A program made the translations under genes and the position numbers. Below are positions 34,081-44,454 of a stretch of DNA of 64,000 nucleotides, one piece after another. Numbering within the stretch: position 1 is the first letter of the stretch; every line of letters starts with the position of its first letter. Source of the stretch: Lachnospiraceae bacterium (GTDB lineage: Bacteria; Bacillota; Clostridia; Lachnospirales; Lachnospiraceae). The notes under the pieces were generated by a model. It made no database searches. It saw only the letters and a list, made by a program, of their open reading frames with translations, and was not told the DNA's origin. The DNA lies in NCBI GenBank assembly GCA_910576335.1, contig CAJTIU010000009.1:121886-185885 (forward strand). The letters are read 5' to 3'.

Positions 34081-34301
34081 TTGACAAATTGAAAAAAAAT
34101 ATTTATGATTATAACACTCGTCTAAGAAATTCTTATTTCTGAACAAAAGTTCATGGGGTTTCCCCCGTACAGGGAATACATCTTCCCGGATTTTCCAAAG
34201 CGAGATATAGAGGACAGGAAGGAGGACGGAAGTTTTATCGTATACGTTTTATCAGTAACTATTGGTGACAGAGGTTTTGAAAAAGGAGAAGTGAACTGAA
34301 T
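34081..34301 (+). promoter_or_regulatory. Promoter and long leader of surface-protein gene
   Basis: TTGACA at 34081-34086, 17-bp spacer, TATGAT, with TATAAC overlapping. About 185 leader bases follow, with GAACAAAAGTTC, GGGGTTTCCCCC and GGGAATAC/TTCCC arms. The position before a cell-wall hydrolase gene suggests a regulatory RNA, but I could not match a known class. Confidence 0.5.
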
Positions 34302-37001
34302 ATGGCAAAAAAAGTTATGTTATTTTTAATGGCTTTCGTGTCGGCATGTATTATCCTGTATCAGGGAGGCATAAGGCAGACAAAAGCTTCGGAGGCGGCT
34401 GCATTATTTAAAGGAAAGACGACAGAGGAAGTTATCAAAGTTGCAAGATCGGGTCTTAATGTTCCCTATGTGTGGGGCGGGACGACCAAATCAGGATGGG
34501 ACTGCTCAGGCTATGTGACATGGGTGGGAAAGCAGCTCGGAGTGGATATGGGCAGGACTACCAGCGATATCTTAAGCTATGGGCGCGGGCAGGATGCCCA
34601 GGTTGCAGTCGGTGAGAATTCAGCTGATTTTAACAAGGATTACGGAGCAGGAATTATTAGGGAAGGAGATGTAATTGTGTTCATGAATGATTCCGGTAAG
34701 GATGTCCATACCGGAATTGTGGGCGGCGATTACAGTCTGTATCATGCGTGGGGAGAAGGAGCCAGCGCATACTGGTTTAAGCCTGCCTACTCCAGCTGGT
34801 GTGAAGGGAAGGGGACCGTTCATTGCCGGTTTGATAAGATGTGGGAGGTAGAGGGAGGACACGAAAAGTCCTATGATGCCTATATTGTATTCCGTGGAAT
34901 AGAGGATAAGGGTGCGGCACGGCTGATCAAAAAATCTGCCAATGAAGCAGTTACAGGAAGCAATAGCTGCTACTCCCTGAAAGGTGCAGAATACGGAGTC
35001 TATTCTGACAGTAAGTGCAAGAAAAAAGAAGGGACGCTTACCACAGATTCCAAGGGGAATACAGGGACACTGGAGTTAAAGGCAGGTACCTATTACGTGA
35101 AGGAACTGAAAGCCCCGGAAGGCTTCGTGCTTGATGAGAAGGTACATAGTGTGGAGGTTGCGGCAAATGAAACTGCGGAGGTAAAAGTAACGGACAAGCC
35201 AAAGTATAGCAAGGCAGAGCTCCTGGTAGAGAAGATGGATCAGGAAACCGGCGGCACGCCCCAGGGGAAGGCATCCCTTGCAGGAGCAGAATTTACGGTA
35301 AAATATTACGACAATCTGTCTGGAAAGACAGACGGAAGCCCGAAAAAAACATGGGTAATCCAGACAAAGGAGGAGAACGGCAAATACTGTGCGAGGCTGG
35401 AACAGTCCTGTAAGGCCGGAGGGGATGATTTTTATCTGGAGGACGGTGCAGCGATTCTTCCTCTTGGGACATATTCCATTGAGGAGACGAAGGCGCCTGC
35501 GGGATATCTGCTGGAGGGAGCAGTTCTTGCACCGTCTGGCAGTACCGGACAGAAGTCAGCAAAGTGTACGGCTGTTGTAAAGGAAAGCGGAGGAAAGGTT
35601 TCCTTAGAAGGCGGGAATGTGTATTCGGCTTCTGACAAGATTATCAGAGGAGGGGTGAAAGTGAAGAAGCTGGATTTTGAGACAAAGAAGGATAATCCCC
35701 AGGGAAATGCCGCACTTCAGGGGGCCGTCTTTGAGATTGTTACGCTGTCAGATTCTCCTGTTTCTGTAGGAGGAAATACTTATAAAAAGGGCGAGGTCAT
35801 CACAGAGCTTGAGACAGATGAAGAGGCGGCGGCCCAGACAGAAAGCCTGTTTCTTCCTTACGGAAGCTATGAGATCCGGGAAAAGAACCCGCCGGCAGGT
35901 TATCTGGGCGAGGGGGTCATCTCCAGGAATTTTGATATTGCAGAAAACGGTGTGGTTGTGGATATGACCGGTGAGGAACAGGCGATTCAGAACCAGATTA
36001 AGAGGGGAGATTTTGAAGGCGTGAAGGCAGGCGGGAAAAAATATAAAAGACTTGCAGGCGTTCCCTTTGAGATTAAAAGTACAACTACCGGGGAGACACA
36101 TACGATAGTGACAGATGAAAACGGACAGTTTAATACCTCGGCTGACTGGACGCCCCATACTCAGAATACGAACCAGGGAAGCACCCACGAGGACGGAATC
36201 TGGTTCGGAGAAGGAGAACCGGATGATACGAAGGGAGCACTCCTTTATGATACTTATCAGATTACAGAGCTTTCATGTGAAGCGAACAAGGAGTATGAAC
36301 TGATCCCTTCCTTTGAGATTACGGTAAAACAGAATAAGAGGAAGATTAATCTTGGAACGCTTGTAGACGATGACATACCGGATATTCCAGAGGAGCCGGA
36401 GAAGCCGGAAAAGCCGGAAATAACCATCCATACCACGGCAGCGAACAAGGCGGACGGCTCTAAGGCAGTGGTTGCAAACGGACAGGTGACAATTACAGAT
36501 GTGGTTACCATTGACGGGCTGGAGCCTGGAAAAAGCTACAGACTGTATGGCTGGGAGATGGTAAAGAATAAGGAAATGACCGCGAAGCTGGTGGTTGACG
36601 AAAAGCCAGTGGAGAATGAGCTTCTGTTTACTGCAGATGATAAGATGAAAAAGGCAGTGATTGAGTTTACCTTTCCTGCTACTCACCTGGCCGGGTCGGA
36701 TGTTGTGGTTTTTGAAGAGCTGTATGACCTGACAGAACCGGAGCATCCAGAGCTTGTGGCGGAACATAAGGACATTGAGAACCGCAGTCAGACCGTATCT
36801 ATAAAAAAGCCGGTACAGAAGGAAATAAAGAAAAAGGCGGAAAAGAAAACAACAAAAAAGGTGACAGAGAAAAAGACGGTCCCGGTGCCCAGAGCCCCAA
36901 AAACCGGAGATACAAGTCCCGTATTCTTATTTGTTTTTATCCTGTTGGCTGTTCTTTCTTGCATAGCTATTATCAGATGTGTTACAATAATGCGGAAATA
37001 G
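34302..37001 (+). CDS. NlpC/P60 hydrolase fused to SpaA/VaFE surface domains
   Basis: 899 residues. Signal peptide about 1-30. An NlpC/P60 peptidase follows (about 35-195) with catalytic Cys68 (GWDCSGYV), His136 (DVHTGIVGG) and a third polar residue near His148. Then come three or four SpaA/Cna-B-type domains (about 210-690) recognisable by [46 protein letters not shown] and [20 protein letters not shown] ester/VaFE-type domain runs from about 700 to 830 ([24 protein letters not shown]). The C-terminus has a Lys-rich linker and PKTGD, a hydrophobic helix and RK, a variant sorting signal. Probably cell-wall anchored, remodelling peptidoglycan and adhering. Confidence 0.88.
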   Translation: MAKKVMLFLMAFVSACIILYQGGIRQTKASEAAALFKGKTTEEVIKVARSGLNVPYVWGGTTKSGWDCSGYVTWVGKQLGVDMGRTTSDILSYGRGQDAQVAVGENSADFNKDYGAGIIREGDVIVFMNDSGKDVHTGIVGGDYSLYHAWGEGASAYWFKPAYSSWCEGKGTVHCRFDKMWEVEGGHEKSYDAYIVFRGIEDKGAARLIKKSANEAVTGSNSCYSLKGAEYGVYSDSKCKKKEGTLTTDSKGNTGTLELKAGTYYVKELKAPEGFVLDEKVHSVEVAANETAEVKVTDKPKYSKAELLVEKMDQETGGTPQGKASLAGAEFTVKYYDNLSGKTDGSPKKTWVIQTKEENGKYCARLEQSCKAGGDDFYLEDGAAILPLGTYSIEETKAPAGYLLEGAVLAPSGSTGQKSAKCTAVVKESGGKVSLEGGNVYSASDKIIRGGVKVKKLDFETKKDNPQGNAALQGAVFEIVTLSDSPVSVGGNTYKKGEVITELETDEEAAAQTESLFLPYGSYEIREKNPPAGYLGEGVISRNFDIAENGVVVDMTGEEQAIQNQIKRGDFEGVKAGGKKYKRLAGVPFEIKSTTTGETHTIVTDENGQFNTSADWTPHTQNTNQGSTHEDGIWFGEGEPDDTKGALLYDTYQITELSCEANKEYELIPSFEITVKQNKRKINLGTLVDDDIPDIPEEPEKPEKPEITIHTTAANKADGSKAVVANGQVTITDVVTIDGLEPGKSYRLYGWEMVKNKEMTAKLVVDEKPVENELLFTADDKMKKAVIEFTFPATHLAGSDVVVFEELYDLTEPEHPELVAEHKDIENRSQTVSIKKPVQKEIKKKAEKKTTKKVTEKKTVPVPRAPKTGDTSPVFLFVFILLAVLSCIAIIRCVTIMRK

Positions 37002-37027
37002 AACAAAAAGAACAGGAGGTTGTCGTA

Positions 37028-38302
37028 ATGGGAATGACAATGACGCAGAAAATCCTGGCGGCGCATGCAGGTCTTGACACTGTAACAGCAGGTCAGCTGA
37101 TAGAAGCAAAATTAGATGTGGTTATGGCAAATGATATTACCGGGCCTATGGCGCTGCCTATTTTCCGGGAGATGGCAGACCGGGTGTTTGACCAGGACAA
37201 GGTTGTGCTGGTGCCGGATCATTTTACGCCGAATAAGGATATTAAGTCTGCGGAGAATTCAAAGGCTATTCGCGAATTTGCAAGGGAGCAGGGGCTTACC
37301 TGGTATTTTGAGCAGGGTAAGTCAGGAGTGGAGCATGCAATTCTTCCGGAAGCGGGAGTGGTTGCAGCAGGAGAGTGTATTATCGGTGCAGATTCCCATA
37401 CTTGTACATATGGTGCGCTGGGTGCGTTTTCTACAGGCGTCGGGACAACAGATATTGCCACCGGCATGGCAACCGGACAGCTGTGGTTTAAGGTTCCGGG
37501 CGCGATGAAGTTTGTGCTTAGAGGAAAGCCGGGACCATATGTAAGCGGAAAGGATATTATCATCCATATTATCGGCAGGATCGGGGTGGACGGCGCATTG
37601 TATAAGTCCATGGAATTTACCGGGGACGGGATTGCAGCGCTTTCTATGGATGACCGGTTTACGATGGCGAATATGGCCATTGAGGCAGGCGCAAAGAACG
37701 GAATCTTCCCGGTGGATGACAGCGCCAGAAAGTATCTGGAAGAGCATGCAAGGAAAGCTTACCAGGTATATGAGGCGGATGAGGATGCCGTGTATGATGA
37801 AGTAATAGAGATTGATCTGTCAGAGGTGCGCCCTACGGTTGCGTTCCCGCATCTTCCGGGTAATGCAAAGACAATTGACGAGATCGAGGCCATGGAGCCT
37901 GTCCGGATTCAGCAGGTGGTGATCGGCTCCTGCACTAATGGACGTATGGAAGATATGAGAAAAGCGGCGGCAATTCTGAAAGGACATACCGTTCACCCGG
38001 ATGTGCGCGTCATGGTAATTCCGGCAACACAGAAGATCTATAAGCAGTGTATTAAGGAAGGGCTTCTTGATATCTTTGTGGATGCAGGCTGTGCAGTGAA
38101 TACGCCGAGCTGCGGACCATGTATGGGAGGCCATATGGGTGTTATGGCAGCAGGCGAGAGGTGTGTCTCTACTACCAACCGGAATTTTGTGGGAAGAATG
38201 GGACATGTGGATTCCCTGATCTATCTTGCCTCCCCGGAGGTAGCAGCGGCGAGTGCCATTGCAGGCTGTATTGCAAATCCTGAGAAAGTAGGTGACAGAT
38301 AA
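37028..38302 (+). CDS. leuC: 3-isopropylmalate dehydratase, large subunit
   Basis: 424 residues from ATG 37028, chosen for AGGAGG 8 bases upstream; the open frame from 36959 overlaps the previous gene and is spurious. It is an aconitase-family protein of the short (archaeal/HacA-like) type. It isomerises 2- and 3-isopropylmalate in leucine synthesis. Iron-sulfur ligands appear in [13 protein letters not shown] and [11 protein letters not shown], and the [13 protein letters not shown] segment lies near 125. It overlaps leuD by one base. leuA and leuB are not in the window. Confidence 0.93.
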   Translation: MGMTMTQKILAAHAGLDTVTAGQLIEAKLDVVMANDITGPMALPIFREMADRVFDQDKVVLVPDHFTPNKDIKSAENSKAIREFAREQGLTWYFEQGKSGVEHAILPEAGVVAAGECIIGADSHTCTYGALGAFSTGVGTTDIATGMATGQLWFKVPGAMKFVLRGKPGPYVSGKDIIIHIIGRIGVDGALYKSMEFTGDGIAALSMDDRFTMANMAIEAGAKNGIFPVDDSARKYLEEHARKAYQVYEADEDAVYDEVIEIDLSEVRPTVAFPHLPGNAKTIDEIEAMEPVRIQQVVIGSCTNGRMEDMRKAAAILKGHTVHPDVRVMVIPATQKIYKQCIKEGLLDIFVDAGCAVNTPSCGPCMGGHMGVMAAGERCVSTTNRNFVGRMGHVDSLIYLASPEVAAASAIAGCIANPEKVGDR

Positions 38303-38796
38303 TGAAGGCTTTGGGACATGTTTTTAAGTATGGAGATAATGTGGATACAGATGTAATCATTCCGGCAAGATATCTGAATTCCTTTGACGCAGAGGAGCTT
38401 GCAAGCCATGCGATGGCGGATATAGATCCGGAGTTTGTGAACAAGGTAAGGCCAGGAGATCTGATCGTGGCAAATAAGAACTTTGGCTGCGGGTCGTCAA
38501 GGGAGCATGCGCCCCTTTGTCTGAAGACGGCAGGAGTTAGCTGTGTGATTGCTGAGACATTTGCGAGAATTTTTTATAGAAATGCAATCAATATCGGACT
38601 TCCGATTATTGAATGCCCGGAGGCGGCAAGGGGAATTGAAGCCGGGGATGAAGTAGAAGTGGATTTTGACAGCGGAAAGATTTTTAACAGAACGAAGGGA
38701 ACTGAATTTAAAGGACAGCCGTTCCCGGAATTTATGCAGAAGCTGATCGCTGCAGGCGGACTGGTAAAATACACGCTTGCGAATAAGGACAGGTGA
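38302..38796 (+). CDS. leuD: 3-isopropylmalate dehydratase, small subunit
   Basis: 164 residues, the length of the short LeuD type. The swivelling domain completes the LeuCD active site. Motifs: [16 protein letters not shown] (about 10-25), [11 protein letters not shown] (about 55), and [15 protein letters not shown]. The stop-start overlap TAATG with leuC shows translational coupling. Threonine synthase follows 6 bases later. Confidence 0.94.
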   Translation: MKALGHVFKYGDNVDTDVIIPARYLNSFDAEELASHAMADIDPEFVNKVRPGDLIVANKNFGCGSSREHAPLCLKTAGVSCVIAETFARIFYRNAINIGLPIIECPEAARGIEAGDEVEVDFDSGKIFNRTKGTEFKGQPFPEFMQKLIAAGGLVKYTLANKDR

Positions 38797-38802
38797 TTAA
38801 GA

Positions 38803-40290
38803 ATGAATCTATATTATACAAGCACAAGAAATTCGGATGTAAGGGTAACTGCATCCCAGGCCATTCTCTCGGGTCTGGCCCCGGACGGAGGACTATTTGT
38901 ACCGGAGAGCCTGCCTTCCCTGGATGTATCTTTTGAGCAGCTTAAGGAGATGAGCTACCAGGAGACAGCATATGCGGTGATGAAGCAGTTCCTTACGGAT
39001 TTTACGGAGGAAGAACTGAAATCATGTATCGCAAAAGCTTATGACAGTAAGTTTGACACAGAGGAGATTGCTCCTCTTGCGAAGATTGATGATACCTATT
39101 ATCTGGAGTTGTTCCATGGCGCTACCATTGCGTTCAAGGATATGGCACTTTCCATCCTCCCTCATCTTCTTACCGTGTCGGCAGGGAAGAACAAGGTGGA
39201 TAAGGAGATCGTGATACTGACGGCAACTTCCGGGGATACCGGTAAAGCGGCAATGGCCGGTTTCGCGGATGTGAAAGGAACAAGGATTATTGTATTCTAC
39301 CCGAAGGATGGCGTCAGCAGAGTGCAGGAGCTTCAGATGGTGACACAGAAGGGAAGCAATGTAGATGTAGTGGCGATTCATGGAAACTTTGATCATGCCC
39401 AAAGCGGTGTGAAGGCTATGTTTGAGGACAAAGAGCTCGCCAGGGAGCTTGAGGAGGCGGGATATCAGTTTTCTTCAGCGAATTCCATCAATATCGGAAG
39501 GCTTGTTCCCCAGGTTGTGTACTATGTCTATGCCTATGCAAAGCTTTTAAAATACGGGGAGATTCAGGAAGGCGGGCAGATTGATATCGTGGTTCCCACA
39601 GGTAATTTCGGCAATATCCTTGCAGCATATTATGCAAAAAGGATGGGGGTACCCGTTCACCATCTGATCTGTGCGTCCAATCAAAACAAGGTGCTCTTTG
39701 ACTTCTTCCAGACAGGTGTATATGATAAAAACCGGGAGTTTGTACTTACCAGCTCACCGTCCATGGACATTCTGATCTCCAGTAATCTGGAACGGCTGAT
39801 CCATCTGATTGCAGATGAGGATGCGAAGAAGACCAGAGCATTCATGGAGCAGCTTAAGACCGGCGGGAGTTATGAGATTACGGCAGAGATGAAGGAAAAG
39901 CTGGCAGATTTCAGAGCAGGCTATGCCAGTGAGGAGGATACGGCGGCGGCAATACGTGCAGTCTATGAGAAGACAGGTTATGTGATGGATCCCCACACGG
40001 CGGTGGCTTCCCATGTGTGCAGAAGCCTGAAGGAAGAAAGCGGCAGCAGCAGGAAATGTGTCATAGCGTCCACCGCAAGCCCTTTTAAATTCGTAAAAAG
40101 TGTTATGGATGCCCTTGGTAAAGGGGAAGAGGAGACGGATGAGCTTGAGCTTCTGCCAAAGCTTGAAAATATATCCAGTGTATCCATGCCTGGGGCAGTA
40201 AGGGAGATTCTTCACGCCAGAGTGCTTCACACTACAGAATGTGACGCAGACAGGATGGAAGATGCTGTAAAAAAAATATTAAAGTTATAA
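38803..40290 (+). CDS. thrC: Threonine synthase
   Basis: 495 residues, the long (yeast/E. coli-like) form. It converts O-phosphohomoserine to threonine with PLP. The Schiff-base lysine is in TIAFKDMALS (about 112); phosphate binding is by TATSGDTGKAAMAG (about 140-153) and PTGNFGNILAAY (about 265). The C-terminal MDPHTAVASHV is typical. It is cotranscribed with leuCD, joining leucine and threonine biosynthesis steps in one unit. The start has TTAAGAATG spacing with AGGTGATTA upstream. Confidence 0.95.
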   Translation: MNLYYTSTRNSDVRVTASQAILSGLAPDGGLFVPESLPSLDVSFEQLKEMSYQETAYAVMKQFLTDFTEEELKSCIAKAYDSKFDTEEIAPLAKIDDTYYLELFHGATIAFKDMALSILPHLLTVSAGKNKVDKEIVILTATSGDTGKAAMAGFADVKGTRIIVFYPKDGVSRVQELQMVTQKGSNVDVVAIHGNFDHAQSGVKAMFEDKELARELEEAGYQFSSANSINIGRLVPQVVYYVYAYAKLLKYGEIQEGGQIDIVVPTGNFGNILAAYYAKRMGVPVHHLICASNQNKVLFDFFQTGVYDKNREFVLTSSPSMDILISSNLERLIHLIADEDAKKTRAFMEQLKTGGSYEITAEMKEKLADFRAGYASEEDTAAAIRAVYEKTGYVMDPHTAVASHVCRSLKEESGSSRKCVIASTASPFKFVKSVMDALGKGEEETDELELLPKLENISSVSMPGAVREILHARVLHTTECDADRMEDAVKKILKL

Positions 40291-40310
40291 TACTTATTGT
40301 GAAAAATAAG

Positions 40311-40339
40311 TTGTAAAATCTCTGGAAATAGGTTATAAT
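40311..40339 (+). promoter_or_regulatory. Strong promoter of structured RNA
   Basis: TTGTAA (40311-40316), exactly 17-bp spacer, TATAAT (40334-40339), starting 20 bases after thrC. Predicted transcription start about 40346. Confidence 0.8.
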
Positions 40340-40345
40340 AGATTT

Positions 40346-40571
40346 CAGAAAAAACCTGGGATGTACGATACTCCTGTAATTTTGAACCTACAAAACTTTA
40401 AACGGGACTCTTATATCTCCGTAATATGTCAGGCCTTCCACGTTTGGCAGAGGAAGACAAAAAAGCGGATGCGGACACCCACCTGGCTTCGGCTAGGAGT
40501 CAAAATACAGGAACCGGCATTTTGGGGATTTCACCAAAGATAAAAGACAGTCGTATACCGGCTGTCTTTTT
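40346..40571 (+). ncRNA. ssrS: Structured RNA, probable 6S RNA
   Basis: A non-coding unit with its own promoter and terminator. The folded body is about 185 nt: a closing stem CCTGGGATG (40355-40363) with CATTTTGGG (40518-40526, wobble pairs), a second stem TCCTGTAATTTTG (40372-40384) with CAAAATACAGGA (40501-40512), a large open centre, a hairpin CTTCC/GGAAG, and a UUCG hairpin CCTGGC-TTCG-GCTAGG (40482-40497). One long rod with a central bubble and this size fit 6S RNA, which sequesters sigma-70/A RNA polymerase. Identity is inferred from shape, not sequence. Terminator AAAGACAG/CTGTCTTT plus T's ends at 40571. Confidence 0.6.
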
Positions 40572-40672
40572 CAGCATATAGGGAACATAAAGGGCAGCGG
40601 CTTTGCCGGCCCAGAAGACGTGCAGTAAAGTGTACGCCATCATGAATACGAACAACACAGGAGTACATATTC

Positions 40673-42067
40673 GTGCAAAAAAGTTGGATTGGGATGCATC
40701 TGCGCTACGGCATGTCGGTTCTTGCTGTATTATTTATCATTACCGGACTAACAGCGGCATTAAAGGGTTATAATACAGACAGGATGTCTAAAGCGGGCAG
40801 ATGGGAAGCGGATTTTTCCAAAGAGAAGAAGGCAGGGAATGAGACGCCGGAAAAGAAAGAGCCGGAGAAAACAGAAAAAGAGAATCAGGAAACAGCAAAA
40901 AAGGAGCAGAAGACAGAAAAAGTACAGAAGAATTCAAAGATCCGTGTGCTGCTTAAGACAGACGGCTATCAGGGCACGGCGCATCCATCTGTGTCGCTTA
41001 GCTCGGCTTCAGGACTTGTGGTATCTTATGGGAAGAAAAAGAAAGAATGGGCGAAGGATAGTCCGCTTGTGATTGAACCGGATGACAGACGCCTAAAAAA
41101 GGGAAAGCTTCGGATCCAGGCGAAGAAAGGAAGAATTACAGTGGATAGCCTGAACCGGGGTTATGGTACTCCATCCTATGAAGGTGTGATTGAGCTTCGC
41201 ACAACGGCTGAAGGGATTGTGGTGATCAATGAGCTTCCTGTGGAAAAGTATCTGTGCGGGGTAGTGCCAAGTGAGATGCCGGATTCCTATGAGCCGGAGG
41301 CTCTGAAGGCACAGGCAGTCTGTGCCAGGAGTTATGCATACCGGCAGATGGAAGAATATGGGTATCCAGAATATAAGGTACATGTAGATGACAGCACTGC
41401 TTATCAGGTATATGGAAACTCGGCTCCTGCGGACAGTACGAAAAAGGCTGTGAAGGAGACCGAAGGGGAGGCTGTCTGGTATCAAGGAAAGATTGTAACT
41501 ACCTTTTACTATTCAACCTCCTGTGGAAAGACAACGGATGTGGAATGCTGGGGAACAAAGCCCGGCGGGGCCAACGGTTATCTGAAGTCTGTGGAGGTGA
41601 AGGGAGAGGAGGGAGATTACGAAAGAGAGCTTCCCTGGTACAGATGGAAGGCGAGAGTACCGGTTCAGACGATGTCAGATCTGATTGGGCTGAACACAGG
41701 GAAGGATGTGGGGACACTGAAGTCGCTGAAGATTACAGGGACCGGATCCGGCGGGATTGCGCTGAAGATAAAGGCTAGCGGAGATAAAGGGACAGTCACG
41801 GTTAAGACAGAGAACAAGATTCGCAGAGCTTTGGGAGGAGCCGGATATGTGATAAAGAGGCAGGACGGTGTAGAGGTGGACAGTAGTGAACTGCTTCCCA
41901 GTGCATTTATTACGATTAAGAAGTCAGGGGATGCCTTTGTTATAAAAGGAGGAGGCTTCGGCCATGGAATCGGCATGAGCCAGAATGGGGCAAATGAGAT
42001 GGCAAAATGCGGGAAGGACTATAGAGAGATACTCACACTGTTTTACCAGGGAGTGACGGTAGAGTAA
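40673..42067 (+). CDS. SpoIID/LytB-domain protein
   Basis: 464 residues from GTG 40673 with CAGGAG upstream. One N-terminal membrane helix (about 13-30) is followed by a Lys/Glu-rich linker (45-90), then a SpoIID/LytB domain (about 175-460): PVEKYLCGVVPSEMPDSYEP, LKAQAVCARSYAYRQME, TTFYYSTSCGKTTDVECWG, and GFGHGIGMSQNGANEMAKCG near the end. SpoIID is a lytic transglycosylase for denuded glycan during engulfment; the glutamate in PSEMP is the likely catalytic residue. Many Clostridia carry extra copies like this one with vegetative roles, so sporulation is not assured. Confidence 0.9.
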   Translation: MQKSWIGMHLRYGMSVLAVLFIITGLTAALKGYNTDRMSKAGRWEADFSKEKKAGNETPEKKEPEKTEKENQETAKKEQKTEKVQKNSKIRVLLKTDGYQGTAHPSVSLSSASGLVVSYGKKKKEWAKDSPLVIEPDDRRLKKGKLRIQAKKGRITVDSLNRGYGTPSYEGVIELRTTAEGIVVINELPVEKYLCGVVPSEMPDSYEPEALKAQAVCARSYAYRQMEEYGYPEYKVHVDDSTAYQVYGNSAPADSTKKAVKETEGEAVWYQGKIVTTFYYSTSCGKTTDVECWGTKPGGANGYLKSVEVKGEEGDYERELPWYRWKARVPVQTMSDLIGLNTGKDVGTLKSLKITGTGSGGIALKIKASGDKGTVTVKTENKIRRALGGAGYVIKRQDGVEVDSSELLPSAFITIKKSGDAFVIKGGGFGHGIGMSQNGANEMAKCGKDYREILTLFYQGVTVE

Positions 42068-42125
42068 CTGGTTCGGTTTCTTGGTCCGTGAATCATAATA
42101 CTGAGCAGTTACAGCGGGTGACAAT

Positions 42126-42989
42126 ATGGAACGAATTTTGAAAATATACAAAAAAATACAGAAGATCGGAGAAGCAATTGCCGGGAATCATGTGGGGGCA
42201 TATGCGGCACAGACCGCATATTTTTTCATGATCTGCATGATACCGATTATCCTGCTTCTGTTAACTCTTGTCCAGTATACGCCAGTTACGAAGGCGGATG
42301 TGATGACAGCGGTGATCCAGGTGTTTCCGTCATCGGTTGATTCCATGATGACCTCAATCGTAAACCAGGTGTATAACCAGTCCATGGGCATTATCCCGGT
42401 TACGGTTCTTGTGGCGCTCTGGTCTGCAGGCAAGGGTGTTCTGGCAATGAGTACAGGATTAAACTGCGTCTATCAGTGCCGGGAGACGCGTAATTATGTT
42501 CTTTTAAGGCTCCGTGCTACATTGTATACCGTGATGTTTATCCTGGTGATTATCCTTCTTCTTGTGCTGTCTGTATTCGGAAACAGCCTGAACCTGTTCA
42601 TCGGGGAGCATGTGCCGATTCTGGCGAAGGCTGCGGACCAGCTTATTCAGGCACGGGTATTTATTGCACCGGTTACACTTATTCTCTTCTGCCTTCTGAC
42701 TTATGAATTTTTGCCAAACAGGAGGGACAGGTGGATGAAGCATTTTCCGGGAGCAGTGTTTGCAGCGATCGGCTGGATGGTAGTTTCCTGGGTGTTTTCT
42801 GTGTATGTAGATATCTTTGAAGGATTTTCCAGCATGTATGGAAGCCTTACGACCATTGTGCTGATTATGCTGTGGCTGTATTTCTGCATGTACAGTATAC
42901 TCATAGGCGGTGTCATCAACGTTATGTTCTATGACAAAATATTTAAAAATACAAAAGCTACTATTCACGGCCCGGGAGGCCGCTCATAG
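42126..42989 (+). CDS. YihY/BrkB-family inner membrane protein
   Basis: 287 residues with about six helices (about 28-48, 90-110, 135-160, 180-200, 215-235, 245-270). Family text: AYAAQTAYFFMICMIPIILL, ALWSAGKGVLAMSTGLNCVY, GAVFAAIGWMVVSWVFSVYV and YGSLTTIVLIMLWLYFCMYS. Once called RNase BN, the family has no agreed function; transport is likely. The last residues, ATIHGPGGRS, and the stop are encoded by a copy of the TTACTATTCACGG repeat (42959-42991). Confidence 0.9.
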   Translation: MERILKIYKKIQKIGEAIAGNHVGAYAAQTAYFFMICMIPIILLLLTLVQYTPVTKADVMTAVIQVFPSSVDSMMTSIVNQVYNQSMGIIPVTVLVALWSAGKGVLAMSTGLNCVYQCRETRNYVLLRLRATLYTVMFILVIILLLVLSVFGNSLNLFIGEHVPILAKAADQLIQARVFIAPVTLILFCLLTYEFLPNRRDRWMKHFPGAVFAAIGWMVVSWVFSVYVDIFEGFSSMYGSLTTIVLIMLWLYFCMYSILIGGVINVMFYDKIFKNTKATIHGPGGRS

Positions 42990-42991
42990 TA
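42959..42991. repeat. TACTATTCACGG palindrome, copy 2
   Basis: TACTATTCACGGCC, CGGGA, GGCCGCTCATAGTA: an interrupted palindrome. Copy 1 (14636-14672) has GACC/GGTC where this has GGCC/GGCC, a compensatory change. It lies across the stop codon of the YihY gene. Confidence 0.8.
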
Positions 42992-43019
42992 ATGCATAAA
43001 AACAAACACTAATTGGTAC

Positions 43020-43047
43020 TTGACAACTGATTCTGTTGTGTTACAAT
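43020..43047 (+). promoter_or_regulatory. Promoter of pheST operon
   Basis: TTGACA (43020-43025), 16-bp spacer, TACAAT (43042-43047). It drives the T-box leader. Confidence 0.75.
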
Positions 43048-43054
43048 AGTTAAG

Positions 43055-43325
43055 AATAAAAAACAAAGGCAATGACCGCGTAAGTAGAGAACCATTTTCC
43101 ATCAGAGAGAGGGAATCTCCGGCTGAAAGTTTCCTCGGGTTCAGATGGCAATCGAATTTCCCGCGCCAGCTGCATTTCTGAAATTCCTTACAAGAGGCAG
43201 AGTAGGAGATGACGTACATGCACGTTACGCAGTAATGAGTGCCTGCATTTTTCCAGATGATCATGCAGGAATCAGGGTGGTATCACGGGTTATTCCCGTC
43301 CCTCTTGTCAGGGACGGGTTTTTTT
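43055..43325 (+). promoter_or_regulatory. T-box riboswitch (phenylalanine)
   Basis: A long leader with the T-box core AGGGTGGTATCACGGG (43274-43289) followed by the terminator CCCGTCCCT/AGGGACGGG (43295-43318) plus seven T's. Upstream lie the stem I region with AGTAGAGAACC and GAATTTCCCG, where TTT or TTC would be the Phe specifier. Uncharged tRNA-Phe pairs with specifier and T-box, stabilising the antiterminator and allowing pheST transcription. The neighbouring gene supports the amino acid. Confidence 0.92.
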
Positions 43326-43400
43326 GTGATATAGGAAACTTTATTTCCTATATCACAAACTGTTAGAAAACTTGTTTGTTTATAAGAAAGGAGCACAGCA

Positions 43401-44420
43401 ATGAATGAAAAACTTCAGCTTATTAAAGACGAAGCACTAAAAGCAATCCAGGCAGCTGATATGCCTGACAAATTAAATGATGTACGTGTAAAGTTCCTTG
43501 GAAAAAAGGGAGAGCTCACCGCAGTTTTAAAAGGAATGAAGGATGTAGCGCCTGAGGAGCGTCCGAAGGTGGGGCAGCTTGTCAATGAGACAAGAGCATC
43601 TATTGAAGCCATTCTGGAGGAGACAAAGCAGAAGATGGAACGCGCGATCCGGGAGGAACGCCTCAAGCAGGAGGTGATAGACGTAACACTTCCATCGAAA
43701 AAAAACATGGTCGGACACCGTCATCCGAACACCATTGCCCTGGAAGAGGTGGAACGGATCTTCGTGGGTATGGGCTATGAGGTAGTAGAAGGACCAGAGG
43801 TGGAATACGATCTGTATAACTTCGAAAAGCTGAATATTCCTGCAGACCATCCTGCAAAGGATGAGCAGGATACCTTTTATATAAATAAGGATATTGTACT
43901 GCGGACCCAGACGTCACCAGTGCAGGCACGCGTGATGGAGCAGGGAAAGCTCCCAATCCGTATGATTGCACCTGGAAGAGTCTTCCGCTCCGACGAGGTG
44001 GATGCCACACACTCCCCGTCCTTCCATCAGATCGAGGGACTGGTAATTGACAAGAACATATCCTTCGCAGACCTGAAGGGAACACTGGAGGTATTTGCCA
44101 AAGAATTATTTGGTCCGGATACAAAGACCAAATTCCGCCCACACCACTTCCCATTTACAGAGCCAAGTGCAGAGGTAGATGTATCCTGCTTCAAGTGCAA
44201 AGGCAAGGGCTGCCGGTTCTGCAAAGGCTCCGGATGGATTGAGATTCTGGGCTGCGGCATGGTTCACCCCCACGTACTGGAAATGTGCGGAATCAATCCA
44301 GAAGAATACAGCGGTTTTGCATTCGGAGTAGGCTTAGAACGTATCGCATTATTAAAATACGAGATTGACGACATGAGGCTTCTGTACGAAAACGATATAC
44401 GTTTCTTAAAACAATTTTAA
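43401..44420 (+). CDS. pheS: Phenylalanine-tRNA ligase, alpha subunit
   Basis: 339 residues, the usual length. An N-terminal coiled coil (about 1-85) binds tRNA-Phe; the class II catalytic core follows. Motif 2 appears in [20 protein letters not shown], motif 3 in [16 protein letters not shown]; the substrate pocket is around [11 protein letters not shown] Cys-rich insertion, [16 protein letters not shown] (about 262-277), typical of many Firmicutes, may bind zinc. The RBS is AAAGGAG. It forms an alpha2-beta2 enzyme with PheT and is controlled by the T-box upstream. Confidence 0.96.
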   Translation: MNEKLQLIKDEALKAIQAADMPDKLNDVRVKFLGKKGELTAVLKGMKDVAPEERPKVGQLVNETRASIEAILEETKQKMERAIREERLKQEVIDVTLPSKKNMVGHRHPNTIALEEVERIFVGMGYEVVEGPEVEYDLYNFEKLNIPADHPAKDEQDTFYINKDIVLRTQTSPVQARVMEQGKLPIRMIAPGRVFRSDEVDATHSPSFHQIEGLVIDKNISFADLKGTLEVFAKELFGPDTKTKFRPHHFPFTEPSAEVDVSCFKCKGKGCRFCKGSGWIEILGCGMVHPHVLEMCGINPEEYSGFAFGVGLERIALLKYEIDDMRLLYENDIRFLKQF

Positions 44421-44454
44421 AAATGCCCAAAAAGGGACAGGTCATTTTTAATCT

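Noticed and set aside
36959..37027. Upstream extension of leuC
   Set aside because: It overlaps the end of the surface-protein gene and lacks a ribosome site; ATG 37028 has AGGAGG.
40361..40543. 60-codon frame
   Set aside because: It lies wholly inside the structured RNA and has no ribosome site.
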